The notes beneath the pieces are model-generated. The model searched no databases. It saw only the letters and a list, made by a program, of their open reading frames with translations, and was not told where the DNA came from. From contig JADNYJ010000041.1 of NCBI GenBank assembly GCA_015501075.1, positions 186,001-250,000 of the forward strand: a stretch of 64,000 bases of DNA, in the 5' to 3' direction. The stretch's first letter is position 1, and every line of letters begins with the position of its first letter. A program made the translations under genes and the position numbers. This document shows, piece after piece, positions 11,751-23,882 of this stretch. The stretch comes from Gymnopilus junonius (lineage: Eukaryota; Basidiomycota; Agaricomycetes; Agaricales; Galerinaceae).

Positions 11751-12386
11751 GATTTGTCTAACCGTGTTCTGCTCTGGTCAGGTTGGCGAAGAATTGTCTG
11801 CTTGACGGTGTTGATGAATTTTGATGGGCCATCAATCAACTCCAAGAGTGCCGATTTACGATGGCCTTATTGGTGAAAAATTAGCCTGTTCCTCATAGAT
11901 ACTCGTAGAGATTACATACAGTGTCATTCAACGAGTGTGCATATGTAAGAGAAAAAAAGTTGAAAGTTCAATGTCGTGGATTAGATTCAAGTTGATCCCA
12001 TCAGCGGCTGTGCTTACCAACCTCCAGCGCGTTGTCTCCGAGCCTTGTTGGCTTCGTATGGGTACTTCGAACAACAGTGCTTTAATGGATGCATTACCTT
12101 TGTGCACTCAAGTCTCAGTTCATACCATCTTCTTACCCCAAACATTTGTGTGTGACCTGGCCTTGCATTGTAATATATTTCCAACATGGAAAAGCATATG
12201 AGTGTAATGTACAGCATAACGAGATAAAGAGGGACCAAAATGATAATAATAATAAGTGTTCTACATTGTCGTCATGAATTTTGAAATTAGAATCAAGTTA
12301 TAGAGAATATAAGAGCAACTGACCTGGTAATGTATTGGCCCCTCCGACTGGCCACCCAACGATCGCCCGAGCCTTTTGATGGCTGC
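11751..12386. other. Intergenic or unassigned region
   Basis: About 640 bases between the orphan coding stretch and the stop of the minus-strand HMG-box gene. AT-rich parts near 12200-12320 look non-coding. A short open segment near 11651-11845 (minus) has no motif. Confidence 0.35.
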
Positions 12387-13742
12387 TTATGGCGGGGCTG
12401 GGGAGAGCAGGTCCGCAATGGCGATGCGTTGGCGACGAACGATCAGCCCCGCATATTCTTCCATGGAGGTCGTGGATTCCGATCGAGCTAGAATAGGTTG
12501 TATCAGACGAGGACCACTCGAATCTGCAGTAGATTATGAATGCTTACTACCGCTCGAAACCGACGTTCGTCCCTCGTCCTCCGTCAGATACATCGAGTCT
12601 GGTTGAACGATCGCTTTCCGTGAGCTGATCAAGTCTGAATTGGACCATGGGTGCTTACCGTCCAATGACGAAGCCGTGTCATCGTCAACGAACTCAACCG
12701 TGCATAATTGATCTGTGAAAGAAGTCATCAGCCATTGAGTTGAATTGGATCGAACCGTGAGTACTCACCTTCAGCTGAAGGATTCCGATGATCAGCGATG
12801 ATGGGAGGAGATTTAGCTATTATACTCTTTAATCATCGTTGAATCGAAGGCTTACCTGCGGGTTGGATGATGCGGAACCGCGAGAGGAAAGAGGGTACTT
12901 CTACCACTCCTTGCTGCTTGTGTGCATTGGCGGCGGGTTGAGGTCGGTGCCTGCCATTGATCTGCAGTGCGATCAACCTGACGGCTTCTTGAGGAGCCAT
13001 CAGTCCAGTTGAGCTATTGAAATTATATTAGAGTTACAAAGGCAAATCGAAGGGAAGTCAAATCAAAAATATACTTACTAGCTTGGCGGACACCTCCCCA
13101 AGGTCTGGAAGATGATCCTTCCCCACGATTTACTCCTCTGTGTAGGTGGCAGGTTGTGTCTGCCTCGCCTCGCCTCGTTTCTTGACCACTGGTCCGCTAC
13201 GCCGTTGCGGGAGTTCATGGTGGGCGTACGATCTGCGAATATTGTTAGATCTAAATTGGGTCATGTTATCGATTTGAATGGAACGCCGTACTCACCGCTG
13301 ATTCGGGTGCGATCTGCGGGAGAGCCCGAAGACACTGCTCTTCGTGCTCTTCGTGCTTTCGCCTCTCTCGCTTTCGCCTCACGCTTGAGGGCAGCGGCTT
13401 CCTCTCGCTGCTTTCTCCTCAGCTCCTTCTTTTGCTCCTTTTCCCGGAGCCTATCTGCTTTCTTCTTGGGCTGGTACTTGTAGCCCGGGTATTTTTCTTG
13501 ATGCTCTTTGAGCTTCTGTTGCGCAACCTCCGCCCAGTAGCTCTTGAGCTCCTCTCCACTGCTCCTCCACACCCGGGATGCCATCTTGGAGAGCACTCTT
13601 GCTTCCTTCCGGGCAAGGGGTCGTCCTCGTTGACGTCCGGGCGGTTTCTGTGGATGTAATTGGATCTAAAGCACACCCAGCTATTGGGCGGACGCGGTGG
13701 GTTGTTCGGTCCATGAATGACTGTGAAGGAGCGAAGAAGCAT
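12387..13742 (-). CDS. HMG-box (MATA-HMG type) transcription factor, copy 1, with a frame break
   Basis: The minus-strand product begins near 13742 and enters an HMG box at RPPNSWVCFR, continues through ASRVWRSSGEELKSYW and ends the box at YPGYKYQP, followed by a long Lys/Arg-rich helix. HMG boxes of this type bend DNA and act as nuclear regulators. The box is split between two frames. One more C in the gene-strand C run (13617-13620 on the plus strand) joins them exactly. Downstream exons carry LMAPQEAVRLIALQINGR, an acidic VEFVDDDTASS and a last stretch EEYAGLIVRRQRIAIADLL before TAA at 12389-12387. Some C-terminal introns come out short (39 nt), so those limits are approximate. The closest relative in the window is copy 4 at 35.3 kb, which shares GGEELKSFW and GYKYQP. 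Confidence 0.7.
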
Positions 13743-15593
13743 GTGTGTTGAAGGAGTGTAGGCGTGCGTGAGCGCGGTGACCAGTGAACGACAGGAAGTG
13801 GCGGGATTCGAAGAGAAAGGAAGTGGGGGAGGGAAACAAAAGCGCAATCAAATGCGAAGAGAGAATAAATTTTACAGGACATTCAGGAGAGACCCGTGGT
13901 TCATTATCTTCGCATTCACACGTGGTCCGTTATCGCATGACTGAACAGCGATGATTTGAGCATTTTACAATTTCACCACATCCAGTTTAGGGAGGATTAC
14001 CGAATGTGGATCTTGGCGCGCAAGCTGACGTGATGGCGTGAGCTCTGACACATGCCGTTGACGAGTCCAGAACTCCCAAACGCTTCCAATTTTGAGCGAG
14101 ATCCGAGGGATGGATTAATATCGGTACGACGAGTAACAGGCGACTGCTCTGCAGTGATTGTCGAAAAATCTAAAAATAACATAAGCTGGATTGACAATCC
14201 ATCGAGAAAACCAATCACTGATGCGAAAATTGCCGTATAGGGTATTTTCCAAGATTTAGCCTTCGGGACAACTCGAGCTCATTTTTGCCTCTCTGAGTAA
14301 TTCTTGATATGTCGCCAAAAGAACATATTGCCGCTACACATTACGACGTGAAGGGTGCAGTATCTGCGATAGATGGCATAGACGATCATCGTAAATAGGC
14401 GCCGATTAAGTTTGAAGAGTTACACCTCCATAGTGTCGCGACTCCTTTCCGAAGCTCCAAAGCGTTGACAAAGTGTGGATTGACCAAGATCACCAGGATC
14501 ACAATGAGTAGGAAATCGATTCTGCACTGAAGTACTGAATCTAAAAACGTGAGGGATTGAAAGCAGAAGTAGAGCTTTCGACAGGCCAGTGCAATGGAAG
14601 GTGTGGAAAGTGAGTAGATCAAAACGAAAAAGAGCGGGGCCACCAGGAACAAATAGGGACAAAGCTCCGTCGCGTCCAACGTTTGCCCAGCATTGTTAAA
14701 CTCAAACTCCCGTGTCCCCCTTATCCGAAGTCTCTTCTGGGTATCTTTGTTTTTTTGACTAGCTTTGGCCTTCATAGGGAAAAGGTCTTCCTGAACGCCC
14801 AATTTTGAATTTTCTCTCCTGATTTGAAGCTTCGGACCCTACCTGCAATTTTCCGAATGCTCATCGACACTGCACACCACTCCACCTGGAGTTATTTTAC
14901 TTGGAAGGAGACGGAAAAGTAGGCCCTTGATGGCCCCTGCAGTGTACATTGAACACTCATGTGAGCTTGTTTGTCTCGTGTATTGATTCTACCATAGGCT
15001 ATGGAGACGGCCAATCTTACTTCGATGTGGCGCCGTGGAGCGCATGCCAGCAGAAGTTTAGAGGATTCGAGGAGACAAAGGTTACTTCTACGTCACCGGC
15101 TGTTCATTTGGATTGGCTTCATGTTAGAAGGGACCAACTGAGGGGCTCACTATACTAAGTATCGTTTGCCTTTCGACGCTGCTGGTGTAAGGGCTACTCA
15201 GATGCACGTCTGCTCCTGCACTTCATTCCTGCCGTTATGCTTTTCCGGGGGTTTTCTTTCTTTCTTTCTTCACATTTGCATTTTCGTTATCGTTTTCTTC
15301 TTTGTTCCGTGCTCTATACCTGTAATACGGAAAGGCTAACGGATTGCGAAGCCGGGGTGATTATCATGAATTGAGTAATGAAGAACGCGTTTTCAAGGTC
15401 GCCAAGGACGAGGAGGTAGGAAGCGATGAAAGATTGATATAATTATCGACGGTTTCCTACGTTTAGACAGGTTGGTCTGCCTTTTGTTCATCCCTTTGTT
15501 TGATATGCTTATTATTCGCATAGACAAGCTCCTGCCCCGCTTGGTGGGTTTAATGAAGAAGGTTTCAGTGGCCACTAAGGGCAACTTGCTGCA
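13743..15593. other. Intergenic region
   Basis: About 1.85 kb. The left end is the promoter of the minus-strand HMG-box gene. A 138-codon minus-strand frame near 14386-14802 is hydrophobic with no recognisable family, and I do not call it. The rest shows nothing I can support. Confidence 0.4.
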
Positions 15594-16334
15594 ATGCCTC
15601 CTCTACCCAACAGGATGAAGAACGTTATGTAAGCTTTCCGTTTCTTTCAGTTACTTGTCTCTTATTGTTGGACTTTTGTCTGATTGTCTCGTGCTATGTA
15701 TCAAAGCCGATGCGCGCCTCTTGAGAAATATCATCGGGATGTTCTCTGGAAAAAACACCCGGCCTGAGGAGGCATCCTCGGATGAAAAGGAGGCTCCGAG
15801 TAATACGAGGCGTAGATTGATACGTTGAGTGTTGTTTGTTCAGCTTATTTCATAATCAGTTGGTTTGCTCTTCCATTATTATGACTCTTATGCCTCAGAA
15901 AATTCTGATGTTTTATGCGGCGTGTCGTATAAGGTTCAATGTATTGAACTTCTAAGGGTCACTTTTGGTCATTTTTAGCTTCAGATCCTGCACGGAGGAA
16001 ATATTCCTTGTGTGCTTTACGTCCTTCTCGACTGATTTCTAACACCTAGGTCACACGCAGAGTCAGACCAGCAAGATCAAGCCATTCAATGCATTCCTCG
16101 CCAAAACCTATCGTTTCTCGTCCCTGCTCTGACCCGGCCATCTCACCCCGTCGCCTACAGGCTAATTTTAGCACGGTAAAATCACGAGTCACCCGACGCT
16201 TGTCTGTTTTGGAAAGGTCGGGACGGCTTTCAAGAGATCAGTCTGTTGGTGATCCCCTTGGAGCAGGTATGGCGGTACCGTTTCCGACCCATTTCCATCT
16301 GTGGTTATCGCCGCGGTGTGAATCTCGGATGTAG
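15594..16334 (+). CDS. Possible small basic Ser/Arg-rich protein
   Basis: Two segments look weakly coding. Near 15730-15830 the plus strand reads MFSGKNTRPEEASSDEKEA followed by a run of Arg. Near 16050-16280 it reads a Ser/Arg/Pro-rich stretch that ends at a GT donor (GTATGG at 16267). The two could be exons of one disordered protein starting at the ATG at 15594. I could not find a splice path with consistent phase, and no domain is recognisable. Treat it as a prompt to look at RNA evidence. Confidence 0.2.
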
Positions 16335-16489
16335 GCAGAAAGATCTTCTGACAGCATGGGACGTTCTCTGAAGGCGAGTCAGTGGAATGTCAAATATTTC
16401 CAAGTTTCATCCCTTTCGTGAGTCAAGATATTCTCTTCTCCAGGGAAGGTAATTATCAACTATAAGGGCCGGGATGGAGGATGAAAAAG

Positions 16490-16495
16490 TATAAA
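16490..16495 (+). promoter_or_regulatory. TATA box of the LysM gene
   Basis: TATAAA lies about 85 bases upstream of the LysM gene's ATG (16580), a normal distance for a fungal TATA element with a short leader. A second TATAAG-like element lies near 16460. Confidence 0.5.
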
Positions 16496-16579
16496 GGGGA
16501 CGTCTATCAAGCTTGGTTTCCTCAGTTCTCCAATACGAACTTCCAGAATATTCAGCGCGATACTTTAAGACAAGCAACA

Positions 16580-17266
16580 ATGTTTATGTCCAACACTTTC
16601 AAGTCTCTTGCTGTCGTCGTCTTGTGTGGTGAACACATAACTCTCTCGAGTCTTAACTTTTTCTTTTTTTTCTGACTGATGTCTTCTTTAGCCGTTATAA
16701 CGACTGGTGCCCAGTCGCTTCCTGCCAACTGCTCCAGGACATACACAGTCCAGCCCGAAGATTTCTGCGACAAGATCTCTGCTGCACAGAACGCCTCTAC
16801 GTATGTCATCCTTTCTATCCTGATCCAAATGTCAGGTTTGAGAACTTCTTCTCCGAACGTCGTTTAACAGGTATCAGTTGGCCACTGTCAACAGCGGGAT
16901 CATCGACCCCCTTTGCGACAATTTGTTCGTCGGCGAGGTAAGACTATGGCTGAATACTCTATATCCTATTACCAAACCACTGGCTAAATCACATACATAG
17001 GTTATTTGCCTTGGGATCAAGGGCCAGGATTGTGACACCGTCCAGGTTGTTCAAACCGGCGATGGCTGCCCCGCTATCGCCTCCCAGGCTGGGATCTCCC
17101 TCGCGGACCTCCTTACTGACAACCCGAATGTCAATGCGGCTTGCACTAATATCTATCCAGGCGAAGTTGCCATTTGACCCCACATGATGAATCTGGCTTT
17201 GACAGTTTTACACTTTCATAGGTTCTTTGCGTCGCTCCTGTTGCTGATCCCGCTACCGCCGTGTAA
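16580..17266 (+). CDS. Small secreted LysM-domain protein
   Basis: Five exons (16580-16628, 16692-16800, 16871-16937, 17001-17165, 17222-17266) give 144 residues. The N-terminus is a typical signal peptide, a hydrophobic LAVVVLCAVITTGAQS run ending at a likely cleavage site. Two LysM repeats follow: the first starts at RTYTVQPEDFCDKI and the second at VVQTGDGCPAIASQAG, closing with IYPGEVLCV. Cysteines sit at the positions used for disulfides in fungal LysM proteins. LysM domains bind chitin or related N-acetylglucosamine glycans. In fungi, small secreted LysM proteins shield hyphae or mask chitin from plant hosts and from bacteria; which role applies here is inference. The last 45-nt exon restores the standard YPGEVLCV ending, which supports the final intron (17166-17221). 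Confidence 0.85.
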
Positions 17267-17506
17267 GTTCGAGGGCAATAGACTTGTCCTACGGTCAATC
17301 CAGTACTTGACCTCAATGGATGAGATGCTACTTATCTGTTCGTATATGTACATTCATCTTGTTATATGACATGATGTCCTCAATGTAACCTTCGGTGAAA
17401 TTATTGCAATAAACTCGATTCCTAAATAACTCTGTTTCATGAAATGCAAATAACTATAGTACATTAGCGCAGAAGCCGCATGTTGATACTGATGTCCAGC
17501 AGGGTA

Positions 17507-20120
17507 TTAAATGTAGCACCTATATCTGGGATGGCGAGGGCCGGTCCATCCGACTATGAATAGGGGGAAGGGCCCATTAAAACAGGAATGCGCTGTTAAG
17601 CAAGGTAGAGAAAAGAGACTCACCACAGCGCCAACAGTCAAGTAGATGGTCAGGGTCACTGGATAGCAGGGTCAGTGTGCTGGTGTGCATTGGATGTAGG
17701 TACTCACTATTTTTGCTTAATTTCAAGGAGACGAGGATAGTGTTCTCCCCAGAATGAAACTGAAATGGAGCATGCCGTCAGCTTGATAATGACATTCTTG
17801 CGTTGCTGATAGGCCTACCTTCAAAGTCAGGCTCATGCATATCGGACTCATTCTGAAGGTTAATAAGTATCTAATAAGATCCTCTCTGAAAATATTACAT
17901 ACGATGTAAGCACCTGAACCAGGCGTGATATCACGCAAGAAGTTCACTGCCTTGGTGGACTGAGAATACGCCAATTCGCGGTCTGCAAGACTCTCATTCC
18001 AAAACCAGCTGTTTACAAGCATGACCTATATAAGGAATGAGAATTCCAAATGCCGTTCCAACGATCCATTAAACATACCTGGTAAAGAGATGTTCTCCAG
18101 ATTGGGTGGACGCTGGTGTCCAGGCCTTTAGTACCGTTGAAACCATATGGAGTAGTGATATCGAGTTGAGAGAATACAGAGTTGGCAAAGGCATTCATCA
18201 ATGCCTCATGGAGTTCTGCTCGCCCTTCCGCAGTCTCGTGGTTCTTGGCAGGTATTAACCGTGACACAAGTGCAGCTGGCAGTCCAACGGGCTAAGAAAA
18301 GGTAGGTCAAATTGAGAATTAAATTTCGGACATCCAAGCGAGAAACCTACGGCTTGAGCACCTATAGTTCCAGAAGCCCATCCCTTAAACCATTCATCAT
18401 ATGAAGCAATATGCGAGACAGATGCATTTCCTCCCAGTGCTATTGTCAGATCGATCAAGGGTTTCATCATCTCTTGAGCGGTCTCTATATCAATTCTGGG
18501 AGAAATAAGGATAAGATTTCCGACGGAAGGCTGGAAATTCCGACCATGAGAACGGGGAGTAACGAAATTGAAAGCACTGACGGTGAGATATCCTCCCCAT
18601 CCGTTTTCCGCCATGGCAGTGACATTATCAAGAAAAACGCTTAGAATCGGTCTTAAATTGTCGTCGTTAATCGGCCAGTTGAAGCTTGCCCTGAGGTTAT
18701 AAAGGTTAATGAATGATCGATAGTAGGATTAATGAAATCTTCCTACATTCGGAACGTCTGAGCAGGAGATACCATCATTGTAGCTTCCAGTACCACACCA
18801 AACGTTCCTCCCCCTCCTCCGCGAAGGGCAAAGAAGAGATCTTCGTTCTGACACGCATTTACAGTGCGGAATACTCCATCCGGGGTTACGACTTTGTATT
18901 GGAGCTAAGAAAAGATGGTTTTTCTCAGTCGGTCTCAAATGTAAGCAAGGCGTACTATTCGATCTGCACCCATTCCATAATTTGGAGAAAGTGGCGAGTG
19001 ACCGCCTCCCTGAATTCAAATATGAGCGTTATGTACTTAAATAGCCTGATATACTCACTTGTGACCAACCACCTGCTGCGCCAACTGACTGGTCAGAACC
19101 TCCTACAAATTGAAGTCCATGTTCATCAGTGGAAATGTCGAGAAATTGAGTTCCAGCCTAGCAATTGATATGTCTGTGTCAATAGATAGGCAATATTAAA
19201 ACGAAAGGGCCCTACTCCCATAGTAAGCGCTAGTTGGCCATCAATGCTGCAGCCTTCCGGGACGAAGTTTTCGTCAAGATTAATCTAGTTGGCCGAGGAA
19301 GAATTAATTAAGTCCGTAAAATGTGGAATATGCTTATACATGTTTGAGGTTATGCATCTAAAAGACTGTTAGGGCATGACGACAGTCTCAAAAATAGTAC
19401 TTCTCACCCATAGAGCCAGGGAATCCGGTCCAGCACTACGACCTTGAAAATCATGCTATGCACTCCAACTTTCAGTTGCCACATCCACAACTGACCATGG
19501 GTAACGTATCGTACCCCAGTATTTTTAATGATTAAATTGACGCCTTGTTTCTTGCTAAATTTGAAGGCCGCAACAACGTCTTCCTTATCTCGAACATCGA
19601 TCTAAAGACGTGTCAGTGCGCTTGTATCATTAAGTGTACATTAGAAAGACTCATTAACACACGTAAAATGGTGAAACGCTTCCTTGAGAACAGTGCTGGT
19701 GAGATGCGAATGATTCATTATTTGAAGGATTTGTCCAATCCAACTGGCAACCGTCACCACTTGACATGCACATTTCGAATTGCGTCTGTGCCAAGAATGT
19801 TATCGGGCTTGTAAATTAAAAGGCCTGGGAGTGACGTACTGGGGTATATCCACCAAATGCATGGGCTCGATTCACTGAACAAAGCAAGATTGAGTCGTTT
19901 GTTATTAACGCTGGAGAAAGCGGGCCCTTACTATGACTGTTGTAGTAGTTCTCCTGAACGTAAGAGCATTCCGCGGCATCGGGTACGACTTTGTTTCCAT
20001 TGAACGTAGAGAAGCAAGACTTTGCAAATGGATAGCCGTGATAGAGGCGACCCCCAACTGTATGGTTTAGAGCTGCCCAGTCTTCAAAACCAGGGGAGAG
20101 ATCCTGGCAGTGAGCTCTGA
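17507..20120 (-). CDS. FAD-linked oxidoreductase, BBE type (FAD_binding_4 plus BBE), 5' end unresolved
   Basis: Many short exons assemble into one protein. The N-terminal part reads [17 protein letters not shown], followed by [18 protein letters not shown] and [20 protein letters not shown]. The His in NTGH is the usual covalent FAD attachment site. Then come [16 protein letters not shown], the substrate domain, and a C-terminal BBE segment ending [15 protein letters not shown]. Such enzymes are usually secreted or vesicular and oxidise alcohols, sugars or alkaloid-like substrates with O2. The stop is at 17509-17507. I could not place the first exon with its signal peptide; the conserved sequence starts near 20117 and ATGs lie up to 20320. 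It is convergent with the LysM gene, 240 bases away. All conserved junctions splice in phase. Confidence 0.8.
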
Positions 20121-22254
20121 GCGAAATCTAAGGATGGAAAGGCCAGTGGGTCGAGTCCGAATGCCACCTGCGACGACATTATGGAAGGATGAAAAGTCGG
20201 AGCAGGAGCATCGTAATCAAGTAGTCAAATATATATCGAAAGCCACTTTTGCCGCGTCCGATGAGAAAGTATTGGAAAGCGATCCAGACAGAAAAGACTT
20301 GGAAATGACCGACACTTAGCATGTCTAAAAATAGATTGAGAAATCATCTGGAGCTCTGCAGTTATCTGGAGCGAAACGGAAATACTTCCTACCTGGCTTA
20401 TCTTCTATTTGTGAAAACACATCTAGATACCCTTCTGCGTTGATGTTTCAAACCATTTAATTTTTTTATTATACGTTACGGCATATTTCATGAATTTGTC
20501 GTCCCTAAGTGCACGTAGTTCGGGCTGCTTGAGTTTTATCCTCCAGCAGTCCTTGCAGATGAATAAATAAATCAATACCGATGGGTCGGGCTTCCACCGA
20601 GTAATGGTTGCAAAAATTCGCAACAATAGATATGAACCCAAGGTAAAGCTCTGACCAAGCTCTGGCTTCCTTCCAGAAGTCGGGCTCGAAAAGGGCTTGA
20701 TAAATCTTGGTGCGGGAAAGTCTGACAAATGGATCAGGATTAACCTGAGACCTGTCAAATCAATCATCAAAAATGCGGATATATACCAATCAAAATCACA
20801 CATCTATATCATGCTTGCTGCAAATATCTGCAGGTTCGACTTCTGTCGGTGACGGCCTCATCTATATTTAGGTCATCGGTATGTATTTGGCGACCTTCCA
20901 AGAAAACATGATCATACTTATAAATCAGCAAGTCAAAAAAGTGTGGCAAACTTACTCGGTTTCCTTCAGGATAAACACGTTCTTCATTGTGTACATGGCA
21001 GCAAACCCCAAGAAGCGGAATCGGACATGAAGGCCAGAGCCTGACTCAGGTCTGTTCGCACCGGAATTCCGGACTTTAATAAAAGGTCAACTAAACGCTG
21101 TCGGATCACGCACAGAATAACGAGATGTCGGAGTTGTCTCCCTCCGATGAATCTTGGTCTCACTTTTTAAAGCAGGATGGCAATGAACAGAGAACAAAAT
21201 CAGCCCAGTGTTCAGAACGAGTTTAGAAGAACGCTCTAGAATGAAGATGGAGATTCCCAGACACGGCAAAACATATTAGAAGAATCGTACTCGAGTCCGA
21301 CGTAGAGTAGGCCTTGGTGTAGGTCACCAGGGTCGCAGTGGGCACCGAAGGGGTCTTGGTAATGGTTTGGTTACAAGCCCCGACACAATCACGAGACTAA
21401 TTTCTAAGCCCCGACTATCTCACGTGAGTGGGATTGATAGGGCATCGGTCTTGCATCGGGCAGAACTTCCAAGACATTCAATGCGTCTTGTAGGAATCCA
21501 CTCAAATGGGTAGCAAATATAAGTCAGATCCACATTCCATTCTTCGTAATCTCTTTATCTCTTCATACCTGGATTGAAATAGCTTGGAAATAGCACTATT
21601 TCCGTCGCTATACTAGTAATATTAAGTAGAAAAAATGATTTGCGCCCAATGTCTTCCACCTTTTTATGGCATAAGATAGTGTGCTGGGAACTGGTGTCGT
21701 GTGCTCTGAAGGTCTGGACTTCAAATTTGTACAGCCGGCATGGCCAAGTTCCTGCTGACTATTTAATACCTCTTTCTGCTGCTCACCTTACCGAAAAATT
21801 CGAGCCCGATGCCACGGCCCCTACCTTATCCATGGAAAATATTGAGCATGATAACCTTTAACTTTGCTACGCAATTTCACTTCTATACATCGCAGCTGCT
21901 GAGCTAATTTTTTAGCCCACTAACTACTTATTACTTCCCAAACGATTGCCTGTTATAGTAAACGTCGGGTCCGGGTCCTCTGCTATTGGATCTAGCGAAA
22001 TCAGAGATTTCCCTTAGCTCTAGATTGTTAAATAATCCAAATTAGATTTCAGACTATATCTGAACTCGAGCAAAATCCAAACTAGAAAAATATCACGACG
22101 GGTACAGACCTAGATCTCGACTACAACCCATAAAACATTCAAACTTTCGAAAGTCCCGTGAGAGGTTGGAAGTTTGCAGGTCTTCACGCTCGCTTATGGG
22201 TTGGTCGTTCCTGAATTGGGACCTTGCCGGTTACCTCCCCCCCCCGCCCGGTCC
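20121..22254. other. Mostly intergenic; may hold exon 1 of the FAD oxidase
   Basis: Bases 20121-20350 probably contain the missing first exon and promoter of the FAD oxidase. A 126-codon minus-strand frame at 20423-20803 has no recognisable motif. From 20810 to 22250 I see nothing coding; 21860-22160 is AT-rich. Confidence 0.35.
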
Positions 22255-23882
22255 TCAATCCTCCTGATCAAAATCAGTCCCACACGAAATATCCTTCCAG
22301 ACCTCCAATTCATTCGCATGCCTCTCTGCCTCTTTCGTGGCGGTTCCGAAGCAGTCGGTCCCGAGCACGAGCTCCATAGGGAATGGTTTACCCTTCGCCT
22401 GGCCTTCACCACGCACGACGTCCAAAATAGCTTGGGCACCTTTGATCGGGTCGCCTGGTTGAGTGCCAGCCATTTCTATATATATATCATATGGTAAATA
22501 TATGCACGGGAAGTAAGGAGAGGAGCATGAGCATCAAGCGCTAAGGACTAAGGGCATAATTTAAATAAATGAATGAATACGCACGATGAACGACATCCTC
22601 CATCTGTTTCACGATAGGATGATAATCCTCGATCTTGCTTCCTTTCATATCGCGTTTATTAGGGTCCAGCACGGAGGTGCGGAAGAACCCAAAGTCGACG
22701 ACGAGGCTGCGCAGTCCAATGGGGGAGATTTCGTCGTGCAGTGAGAATGAGGTGCCTTTGAAATTGGGCGTTGATTTGAGTAATTTTGTATTAGTCGGAT
22801 GCTGAGACATTCGATTTATGAATATTAAATCAGGTTATCTCACCTCGCAGAGCCCATTTCGTAGCTGTGTATATTCCGGCGTATGGGCATCCTCTACAAA
22901 TTAAATAGTACGAGGATAAATAATCAGAACGGACATGTTGAATGGACAAAACGACGTACACTAATCCGAACATGGACCCGACCCATATAACTGTCCCTGT
23001 CTTGCGTTCGCGCATGTAAGGCAGGAAGGCGCGTGTGACATTGAGTGCGCCGAAGAAGTTGGTGCTGGGGTGCGTTTATGTTTGTAAATAATAAAACAAA
23101 GGCTGTGGTGGCGATGAAGAGGAGGAGGAGGGGCAAGGAGAAAAGAAAGTGAAATAGAAGAATTTCGAGCTTTAAACTAAACCTATGGACTTGGAACTTG
23201 GGGCGTGGACGAGGATGTCGACTTACTTGAACTGGTCATATGTTTCTTCAGGCCTGTATTTGATGAGGGCACCCTTATAGTAAGCTTCAAGTTTTAAACC
23301 TGAAAAGTCGCATACGTACGTATTTTCTTCGAGAGTGCCAAACAGGATATAACCTATACTCATACATGCATAAGTACATCAGAAAAAAAAATAGAGTCAA
23401 AGCAAGTTCGAGCAGACGCAAATCCGCAACTCCGCACAGATTTGAAAATAACTCCAATTTTTTACTGTCCAAAAAAAAACTTACCAGCATTATTAACCAA
23501 CACATCGACCCTCCCAAATACATCCGCCGCCTCTTTGGCTTTTTCCCTCAAGTAAGCCAAAGGGGACGTCACATCCATCTCAAGGATATGTGCTCCCCGT
23601 GCTTTGAGCTCTTCGAGCTTAGGGTTCGGGTTTATATTGGAGGACTCAGACACGGATCGGGAGGTCGCGATCACTTTATCCTGGCGAGCGAGAGCTTGCA
23701 GCGCGAGCGAGTGTCCGAGGCCTGAGCTATATTGTTTTGGAATATGTAATGTAATTTGTTGGTAATTTGTGAGATGAGTTTGGACTAAGATGGTCTGGAA
23801 TTTAAAAGAAGGGGGAACGGAACGGAACGTACGATGTGCCTGTTATGAGCCAGATGAGTTCTTTCCTCTGCTGGGGTGCCAT
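22255..23882 (-). CDS. Classical short-chain dehydrogenase/reductase
   Basis: The gene starts at the ATG complement of 23880-23882 and ends at TGA (22257-22255). The first exons are 23882-23833, 23726-23485, 23353-23320 and 23253-23227. Landmarks in order are WLITGTSSGLGHSLA (cofactor motif), VIATSR, MDVTSP, VDVLVNNAG, then YILFGTLEENT, TNFFGALNVTRAFLPYMR, the serine strand VIWVGSMFG and catalytic YTATK. The C-terminal half carries VDFGFFRTSVL and a KGAQAILDVV helix. Ketoreductases of this group are widespread in basidiomycetes and their substrates are mostly undefined. Length and motif order are normal. The exon between the serine strand and the YTATK exon has an ambiguous boundary, so one junction is approximate. 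Confidence 0.8.

Noticed and set aside
14386..14802. A hydrophobic 138-codon minus-strand frame
   Set aside because: Resembles no membrane-protein family and sits in a region with competing frames; there is no sign of selection I can read.
20423..20803. A 126-codon minus-strand frame considered as a transposon or gene remnant
   Set aside because: No catalytic motif, no terminal repeats and no splice continuation; composition alone is not evidence.
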